From CAVROP01 sp050008495 (GTDB taxonomy: Bacteria > Acidobacteriota > Terriglobia > UBA7540), in assembly GCA_050008495.1 (NCBI GenBank), contig JBEKMN010000009.1, forward strand, positions 1-64,000: 64,000 nucleotides of DNA. Reading direction: 5' to 3'. Both the position numbers and the translations under genes were made by a program. This document shows, one piece after another, positions 58,976 to 64,000 of the stretch (the first letter of the stretch is position 1; each line of letters opens with the position of its first letter). Under the pieces are notes generated by a model. The model was not told the origin of the DNA. It saw nothing but the letters and a program-made list of their open reading frames with translations, and searched no databases.

Positions 58976-59112
58976 AAACTGGAAAATGGAAAATGAACGT
59001 TGGAAGATCAAGTAGCGATCCGCGAATCTCAAATTTCCAATTTCACATTTTCCGTTTTCATCTCCCAGTTTCCAGTTTCTATTTTCCAGTTTCCAATTTC
59101 CATTTTCTAACG
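58965..59112. repeat. Heptamer arrays (GGAAAAT and TTCCAGTTT types)
   Basis: TAGAAACTGGAAAATGGAAA array overlapping the rrf2 stop, 45 bp spacer, then a longer inverse-oriented array (TTTCCAATTTCACATTTTCC ... AGTTTCTATTTTCCAGTTTC). Together they can fold as a long hairpin ahead of ygfZ. Confidence 0.75.
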
Positions 59113-59120
59113 TCATCCCA

Positions 59121-60206
59121 ATGGACACACCTCCTCTCTCCTCCCCTCTCGCCGATTACCACCGCTCGCAAGGCGCCACGCTGGGGGAATATCACGGCGC
59201 CCTCGTTCCCTCTCACTTCACCGAGGCTGTGGCGGAGCACAAGGCGGTGCGGGAAGCTTCCGGGCTGTTTGATTTCTCCTTTCGCGGCAAGTTCGCCATG
59301 AAGGGCCGAGACCACGCCAAGTTTCTCCACCGCATGGTTTCGAACGACATCAAGCGGCTCAGGCCGGGCCAGGGGACTTACGCCACGCTGCTGACCCCGC
59401 AGGGGCACATTCGTGCGGACATGCGGCTCTACTGCGCGGAGGACCGGTTCTTCGCCGACACCGATGCCGACCTGCGCGACAAGGCGCTCGAGGGCCTGAA
59501 GCGTTACGTGATTGCCGACCAGGTGGAATTCGAGCCTCTCGACGTCTACGCTCTCGCCTTTCAGGGACCACGCGCGCGCCCTTTGCTGGAAAAAACCCTT
59601 CACATCACTCTTCCCGCAATGCAGGAGTACGACCATTTCGCCACCAACTACGCCGGCTTCCCGGCGCAGGTGGTGTGCGCAAGCTCTACGGGTGAGGAAG
59701 GGTACGAAGTCTGGACGGGGGCGAAAGGGTTGCCGGCGATCTGGGGCGCCGCCTGCGGCCAGGCGCCGACCTACGGCATGCTCCCTTGTGGCACGCGAGC
59801 GCTCGAGACACTGCGAATTGAAGCGGGAATTCCCCGCTACGGCCAGGAACTGGGCGAGGATACCATTCCCAACGAAGCGGGATTGTGGAACGCTCTGAGC
59901 TTCAGCAAGGGGTGTTACGTCGGCCAGGAAATCGTGGAGCGTGCCCGAAGCCGCGGTCATGTGAATTGGGTGCTGATGGGACTCGTCCTGGAATCGGAGA
60001 CTCCGCCCGCTGCAGGCGAGAAACTGGCGCGCGAGGACAGAGAGATCGGCGAAGTCACCAGTGCCTGCGTCTCGCCGACCCTGGGCAAGGCGATTGCCTT
60101 GGCTTACCTCCGCCGCGAAGTCGCGGAGCCCGGAACAAAATTAGAATTCCCCTCGGGCGCTGTCGCCGAAGTGGCGGGCCTTCCCTTCTACCAACGCCCG
60201 TCTTAA
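59121..60206 (+). CDS. ygfZ: YgfZ/GcvT-fold folate-dependent Fe-S repair protein
   Basis: 361 aa, folate-binding GcvT-like fold. The YgfZ signature KGCYVGQE (with redox Cys) is present, as are VSNDIKRLRPGQGTYATLL and AGIPRYGQELGEDTIPNEAG. YgfZ supports repair or assembly of some Fe-S enzymes such as MiaB, which fits its place after the suf genes. It is longer at the C-terminus than a bare YgfZ and includes a barrel domain, so a GcvT-like aminomethyltransferase role is less likely but possible. No ribosome site visible; the start follows the heptamer array. Confidence 0.88.
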   Translation: MDTPPLSSPLADYHRSQGATLGEYHGALVPSHFTEAVAEHKAVREASGLFDFSFRGKFAMKGRDHAKFLHRMVSNDIKRLRPGQGTYATLLTPQGHIRADMRLYCAEDRFFADTDADLRDKALEGLKRYVIADQVEFEPLDVYALAFQGPRARPLLEKTLHITLPAMQEYDHFATNYAGFPAQVVCASSTGEEGYEVWTGAKGLPAIWGAACGQAPTYGMLPCGTRALETLRIEAGIPRYGQELGEDTIPNEAGLWNALSFSKGCYVGQEIVERARSRGHVNWVLMGLVLESETPPAAGEKLAREDREIGEVTSACVSPTLGKAIALAYLRREVAEPGTKLEFPSGAVAEVAGLPFYQRPS

Positions 60207-60217
60207 TCGGAAGGACG

Positions 60218-60382
60218 AAATTCGAAAATCGAACTCGAAAATCGAAATTCGAAACTGGAAACCAGGCCGACGCGGGATCAAGACGAGCGGCGGACCGAGA
60301 CCCACCTTAATCCGAACAATCGCGAAAACCGAATCGTCTGAGGCGGGTTTGCCTTTCAAATCTGAAATCTGAAATCTCAAAT
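60218..60382. repeat. Two heptamer arrays (CGAAAAT and GAAATCT types)
   Basis: First GAAATTCGAAAATCGAACTC... (60218-60262), second CAAATCTGAAATCTGAAATC (60356-60380); about 95 bp apart. The second recalls 49538-49557. Confidence 0.7.
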
Positions 60383-60496
60383 CGCACCCCCCGCGCCCTT
60401 CCCTGGAACAAGCTTCGTACACACGCGTTACAAACCAGTGTATGCTGAACATCGCAGGAAGGCGAAGCCGGGGAGCTTGTCTTGAGGAGGGATTGT

Positions 60497-61264
60497 ATGT
60501 GGTGGATTGTGCTGGTCGCAATCACTTTGGCCGCTGCGCTGGGCGTGGTGATCGGCCCGTTTCTTCTGCTGAAGCGTTTGCCGGAGCGGGCGGAAATCAA
60601 CGGCATGGTTCTGGTGAAAGATGGCATGGTGAGCGCAGGCCTGGTGCCGCTGGGCGAGGACGAAGCGGCCCTGGTAGATGCCGGCAACGATCCGCAGGCG
60701 AAGGCAATTCTCGCGGAGTTAGCGCGCCGTGGGATGGGCCCCGACGATGTGAAATACATCTTGCTGACGCACAGTGATTCTGATCACATTGGTGGTGTTG
60801 GAAAGTTCCCCAAAGCGCAGGTGATGGCGCTGGCTGCGGAGGCTCACGCTGCGACGAGCAGTTCCGGGATTCCGATGGTGCGTTCCAGGACTTCAAAGCA
60901 GAAGACGGTTCGCCTTGCCCGCACCTTGCAGGATGGCGATATCGTGCAAGCAGGGCCCTTTCAGGTGCGCGTCTTCGCCGTGCCGGGCCACACGCCAGGA
61001 AGCGCTGCGTATGCGATCGGGCAGAACTTGTTTCTGGGCGACAGCGCCAACCAGGACAGGCAGGGCCGGCTTAAGGCGTCGCCTTGGGTCTTTACCAAGA
61101 ATACTGCCCAGAATCGGAAATCTCTGGTGGAACTTGCGCGCCGCCTGGCCGGCGACAGCGCCATCAAGACGCTCGTCTTCGGCCACTCCGCGCCGTTAGA
61201 ACGGGGGGTTGCGCCGCTGGTGGAGTTTGCGGCGAGTGAATCAACCGCCCCCGACCCCTCCTGA
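60497..61264 (+). CDS. Membrane-anchored MBL-fold hydrolase
   Basis: 255 aa. One N-terminal membrane helix (WWIVLVAITLAAALGVVIG), then a metallo-beta-lactamase fold: metal motif THSDSDHIGG (His92, Asp94, Asp96, His97; the second His of the usual HxHxDH is Asp, as in several MBL groups), VPGHTPGSAAYAIG, LFLGDSANQD, and FGHSAPLERG with the last His. A glyoxalase-II or lactonase-like activity at the membrane face is plausible; substrate unknown. ATG 60497 has GGAGGG before it; a TTG five codons upstream is less likely. Confidence 0.88.
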   Translation: MWWIVLVAITLAAALGVVIGPFLLLKRLPERAEINGMVLVKDGMVSAGLVPLGEDEAALVDAGNDPQAKAILAELARRGMGPDDVKYILLTHSDSDHIGGVGKFPKAQVMALAAEAHAATSSSGIPMVRSRTSKQKTVRLARTLQDGDIVQAGPFQVRVFAVPGHTPGSAAYAIGQNLFLGDSANQDRQGRLKASPWVFTKNTAQNRKSLVELARRLAGDSAIKTLVFGHSAPLERGVAPLVEFAASESTAPDPS

Positions 61265-61308
61265 CCTAAGTCACAGGAATCGGGTGATCTGGCGATCGGG
61301 TGAGCCAT

Positions 61309-61385
61309 TTGTGATTGGCGATTGGTGATTAGTGATCGGCCGTTGCCAAGCCCAATCACAAATCAGAAATCACAAATCACAAATG
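61309..61385. repeat. Facing heptamer arrays (GGTGATT and AAATCAC types)
   Basis: TGTGATTGGCGATTGGTGAT and AATCACAAATCAGAAATCAC face each other, just as at 16157-16272, between two convergent genes. Likely same origin and possible bidirectional terminator. Confidence 0.7.
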
Positions 61386-61401
61386 GCTCACCCGGTCCTC
61401 T

Positions 61402-62448
61402 TCATTCTCCCAGCCTGAAGGTCACTATGATTTCAGTCAGGACCTCGACGGGCTCGCCATTCAGCAGGGTGGGTTGATAGCGCCACTGCCGCACGGCTTC
61501 GAAGGCCGCCTTCACCAACAGAGGATGACCTCTGACCACTTTCAATTCTTCTATGCTTCCTTCCTTGCCAATGATGGCTTCAAACTCCACGTCTCCCTGG
61601 GTTCGAGTCAGCCTGGCAAGCTCGGGATAATCGGGTTTGGGTTGGTAAACGAGCTTGGCAGCGACTACTCTACCGCCCAAGCGAATCTGCTGATGTTGGA
61701 CCGGCTTGGGGCCTTGCGGAGCGGGCGGCTGCGGCTCGGTACTGCTGAGCAGCTTTTGTAATGCAGGATCGAGCGCGGCGCCCGGAAGCCCGTCCGATAT
61801 TCCGCCCAGTACCCCAATGGACGCGGATGGGAATTGCGCGGGCGGGAGGGGCTCATCGTGGACGGGCAGAATGTGGGTGGGGATCGCAGAAGGTTCTTGA
61901 AGTACCTGCTCGGAGCGGACGGGCCGCATGGGTTTCCGCAGAGCCTGTGTCGCAAGAGGCGCGCGGGGCGGCGGTGGAGGCGTAGGAACTTGCAGCACCT
62001 CCGTCCAAACCGTCTTAGGCAACGCCTCCGTGTAGACGAGCGGAACCAGCGCCATCGCTCCCACTAGCAGGCCTTCAGCGCCATACACGCACGGGATGGC
62101 CGCCCGCTTCCAATTCCCCGTCTTGGTGGCTGTATAAACAAGGAAGCACACGAAGCCTGGAAGGTTCAAGAGGCAAGTTAGTGTTACCCATAACGAAGTA
62201 TTCAGTCCCAGTCCTCGCGATTCGGCGTGCACATAGCAAAGCATCAAGCCAAGAATGGTGGTGACACTTCCAATCACCAGCGATTGCAACCCGATCGCCC
62301 CGCTCGGGCCCGGGGAAAGCAGCCGTCCCAGCGCGAAGAATCCTACGAGCGAACCGATCGCGCCGCCGCCGGCAGCGCAAAAGTAGTGGCGTTTCTTCAG
62401 CAGGGAAGGCCGTGTGGGTGAAGATTCCAGCAACGTGTCGCCGAACAT
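61402..62448 (-). CDS. TonB-like energy transducer with polytopic N-terminus
   Basis: 348 aa. C-terminal 80 residues are a TonB-C domain (VYQPKPDYPELARLTRTQGD, VVRGHPLLVKAAFEAVRQWRYQPTLLNGEPV). A Pro-rich spacer (about 150-240, starting TPPPPPRAP) would span the periplasm. Unlike standard TonB with one anchor, the N-terminus has four predicted membrane helices (about 23-45, 53-72, 84-107, 121-140). GAGGAGG precedes the ATG. No ExbB/ExbD or receptor genes in the window. Confidence 0.87.
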   Translation of the reverse strand: MFGDTLLESSPTRPSLLKKRHYFCAAGGGAIGSLVGFFALGRLLSPGPSGAIGLQSLVIGSVTTILGLMLCYVHAESRGLGLNTSLWVTLTCLLNLPGFVCFLVYTATKTGNWKRAAIPCVYGAEGLLVGAMALVPLVYTEALPKTVWTEVLQVPTPPPPPRAPLATQALRKPMRPVRSEQVLQEPSAIPTHILPVHDEPLPPAQFPSASIGVLGGISDGLPGAALDPALQKLLSSTEPQPPAPQGPKPVQHQQIRLGGRVVAAKLVYQPKPDYPELARLTRTQGDVEFEAIIGKEGSIEELKVVRGHPLLVKAAFEAVRQWRYQPTLLNGEPVEVLTEIIVTFRLGE

Positions 62449-62777
62449 GGCTGCACCTCCTCAGGAAGTCTTTGAACATCCGAAGTTCAGGTGACGGCCA
62501 CGGAGCGCTCCGTTAGCTGCCTATTTTCTCCTTCATTTCATTGGACACCGTATTGGGTGGCCGAGTTCCAGTAATTTGATTGTGGTTAACATTGGGAGTG
62601 GGTTTATAAATCGGTGACTAGCGGATCGCGACGTCGTTGCGGCGTACCGGAAACAACCCCTCACCCGTCACGTTCCGGCTGACGAAAGCGCCGGAGCGTG
62701 ACACCCTCTCCCCAAGGGAGAGGGCCATTCATGCGATTTACTTTTTCGCCTGAATCCTGAATCCCGAATCCTGCTTT
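62449..62777. other. Intergenic region with 68-bp repeat and heptamer array
   Basis: No gene. The repeat copy is at 62657-62724 and a heptamer array (CTGAATCCTGAATCCCGAAT) at 62750-62776, adjoining the kinase stop. AT-rich stretch near 62540-62620 may hold the tonB-like gene's promoter; no clear boxes read. Confidence 0.5.
62657..62724 (+). repeat. 68-bp repeat family, copy 2
   Basis: CCCCTCACCCGTCACGTTCC ... GGCTGACGAAAGCGCCGGAG ... ACACCCTCTCCCCAAGGGAG; aligned end to end with 53565-53632. The arms CACGTTCCGGC/GCCGGAGCGTG co-vary relative to copy 1. Confidence 0.8.
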
Positions 62778-64000
62778 TCACACCGGCAATCTCACCCTCG
62801 CCTCGCATCCCCGACCAGAGAGCCGGTTTTGAAGACTCAACGAGCCGCCATGCGCCTCGGCGATCTGGCGGCTGAGAACGAGTCCGATGCCGGTGCCTAC
62901 GGCTTTGGTAGTGAAGAACGGCACAAACAGGTTGGCGGTGTTAGGCAGGCCCGGACCTTCATCTTCAATCAATAATTCGACGTATTCTCCGTTTCGCCTC
63001 CACCCAAGACTCACGCCGCCGCCGGTTTCGAGCGCTGCATCCACCGCATTCCGGACCAGGTTGATCAACATCTGCTCGAGCTGGTCCGGGTCAACTTGGA
63101 GCGTCAGCGCCGGGCCCGGAACCAAGCTCACCGGCAGTCGTCTTTCAAGGCCCACGACACGTCGCGCCAAGGCTCCCAGGTCCGCCGGCTGCAATTTCGG
63201 GGAGGGTAAGCGCGCCAGGCGCGAATAGCCTTCCATGAACCGGCTGAGCGATTCAGCCCGCCCTTCGATAACGCTTAAGCCCCGGCGTGCATCCTCGTCC
63301 CAGTCCGACGGTCGAGGCTGGCGAGTCAGCAAGCTGCCGAGCGTGCCGGCCATGGATTTGATGGGGGCCAGGGAATTATTCAGCTCGTGTCCCAAGACGC
63401 GGATAAGGCGCTGCCAGGCTTGACGCTCCTCTTCGCGCAGAGCCTTGCTGAGATTTGTGAGTACCAGCAACTGGTGCGGCCGGCCGTGCTCGCGAAAAGT
63501 GCTGCGACGGATTCCCCAGCGGCCGGCCTCCCCGGGAAAAGACATCGTTATGGTCCGCACCGCTTCGCCCTCCAGACATGCGCCCAAGCCCAATTCCAAA
63601 GCTGTCCGCCCCAGGATTCGTTCCGCAGGCTGCGCCAGCAGACGTTCGCCGGCGCGGTTCAAAAGGCGGAGCCGTTGCTCTCCGTCGAAGGTGAATATGG
63701 CCACGTCGATTTCTTCCATGACCTTGCGCAGAAGCGCGATGGCTTCGAGGGAAGAAAGCCGCTGGTCGCGCAGCATTTCACTGAGCGCGTTCACTTCCGT
63801 GAAGACCTCGCCCAAAGCGGAGCGCGACCGAGTCCCTCGGGCGCGAATCGAGTAATCCTCTTCCCGCAGTGCGGAGAGAAGGTTGGAAAGAGTCTGCAGG
63901 GGGTGAATGACTTTGCCGCGCAAGCCGAGAGAAAACCCCAACCAAACAACGACGAGAATGAGGGTTAAAGTCCAGCGCGTCTGAGAGGAGAGGGACCCTG
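62778..64000 (-). CDS. NtrY-like sensor histidine kinase, 5'-truncated by window end
   Basis: The frame stays open to the window edge; a TTG at 63941 is not the true start because a membrane helix (WTLTLILVVVWLGFSLG) is encoded upstream of and across it. Order: membrane helix, HAMP-like linker, PAS domain (about 75-160 from 63941), HisKA with GHELNNSLAPIKSMAGTL (phospho-acceptor His, HELNN as in NtrY/NtrB), HATPase boxes NLVRNAVDAA, IEDEGPGLP, GTGIGLVLSRQIAEAHGG. Such kinases usually pair with an NtrC-type sigma-54 activator, which would suit the sigma-54 pilin promoter in this window; the partner gene is not in view. Confidence 0.9.
   Translation of the reverse strand, partial: GSLSSQTRWTLTLILVVVWLGFSLGLRGKVIHPLQTLSNLLSALREEDYSIRARGTRSRSALGEVFTEVNALSEMLRDQRLSSLEAIALLRKVMEEIDVAIFTFDGEQRLRLLNRAGERLLAQPAERILGRTALELGLGACLEGEAVRTITMSFPGEAGRWGIRRSTFREHGRPHQLLVLTNLSKALREEERQAWQRLIRVLGHELNNSLAPIKSMAGTLGSLLTRQPRPSDWDEDARRGLSVIEGRAESLSRFMEGYSRLARLPSPKLQPADLGALARRVVGLERRLPVSLVPGPALTLQVDPDQLEQMLINLVRNAVDAALETGGGVSLGWRRNGEYVELLIEDEGPGLPNTANLFVPFFTTKAVGTGIGLVLSRQIAEAHGGSLSLQNRLSGRGCEARVRLPV

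Noticed and set aside
60497..61264. HxDxDH motif in the MBL protein as an inactivating change
   Set aside because: Asp at the second position occurs in several active MBL subgroups; the remaining ligands are intact.

Overview
The window (64 kb, GC-rich) is bacterial chromosome and looks like Acidobacteriota. This is inferred from the gene mix: an ADOP-type MacB/FtsX permease of about 800 residues, a Ser/Thr kinase joined to a periplasmic FlgO/TolB-like and TPR region, three Gfo/Idh/MocA dehydrogenases (one with a Tat signal), and a SUF cluster bracketed by two Rrf2 regulators. There is no rRNA, tRNA, CRISPR, phage or intact IS element that I can support. The first and last genes are cut by the window ends.

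Layout. 1-6.3 kb: truncated clan GH-A glycoside hydrolase, mutM, ADOP permease, Rieske ferredoxin and an isolated nuoB. 6.4-19.4 kb: mostly minus-strand catabolic genes (two Gfo/Idh/MocA enzymes, Zn-alcohol dehydrogenase, M20 amidohydrolase, class III aminotransferase, 2-hydroxyacid dehydrogenase, glutathione-independent formaldehyde dehydrogenase, GlcG-like protein, secreted nucleoside hydrolase, DMT-type permease), interrupted by a plus-strand M23 peptidase. 19.4-25.5 kb: orphan small protein, kinase-TPR protein, tandem VOC proteins, LysR regulator. 25.6-37.9 kb: amino-acid synthesis: lysC, thrC and ppc on plus; proC, ilvC, an ilvM/ilvN-like gene, ilvB and dapD on minus. 38-42.6 kb: giant Lhr helicase. 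43.2-46.4 kb: a tightly coupled four-gene operon DUF488 - DUF488 - predicted dual-OB protein - ACP/KAS-III fusion, my best candidate for an undescribed system. 46.5-50.3 kb: Tat-exported dehydrogenase, a PD-(D/E)XK-like protein, and a type IV pilin with a clear sigma-54 promoter. 51-60.2 kb: rrf2-sufB-(DUF4258/DUF2283 pair)-sufC-sufD-sufS-sufU-sufT-rrf2-ygfZ, a complete iron-sulfur assembly locus whose first promoter carries an IscR-like operator. 60.5-64 kb: membrane-anchored MBL hydrolase, polytopic TonB-like protein, NtrY-like sensor kinase.

Two sequence-level themes run through the window. First, nearly every non-coding gap carries a short degenerate tandem repeat with a 7-bp period; the heptamer differs from locus to locus. 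Second, several families of paired-hairpin elements occur between genes, and four elements of one architecture sit in frame inside coding sequences (three in lhr, one in sufD), where they are translated. A fifth, simpler palindrome forms the last codons of lhr.

Regulatory sites readable by eye are a sigma-70 promoter with a 25-bp IscR-type operator before the suf locus, a sigma-70 promoter with an 18-bp perfect palindrome over its start site before ilvB, and a -24/-12 promoter before the pilin gene. All family assignments come from reading motifs by eye; no database search was possible.
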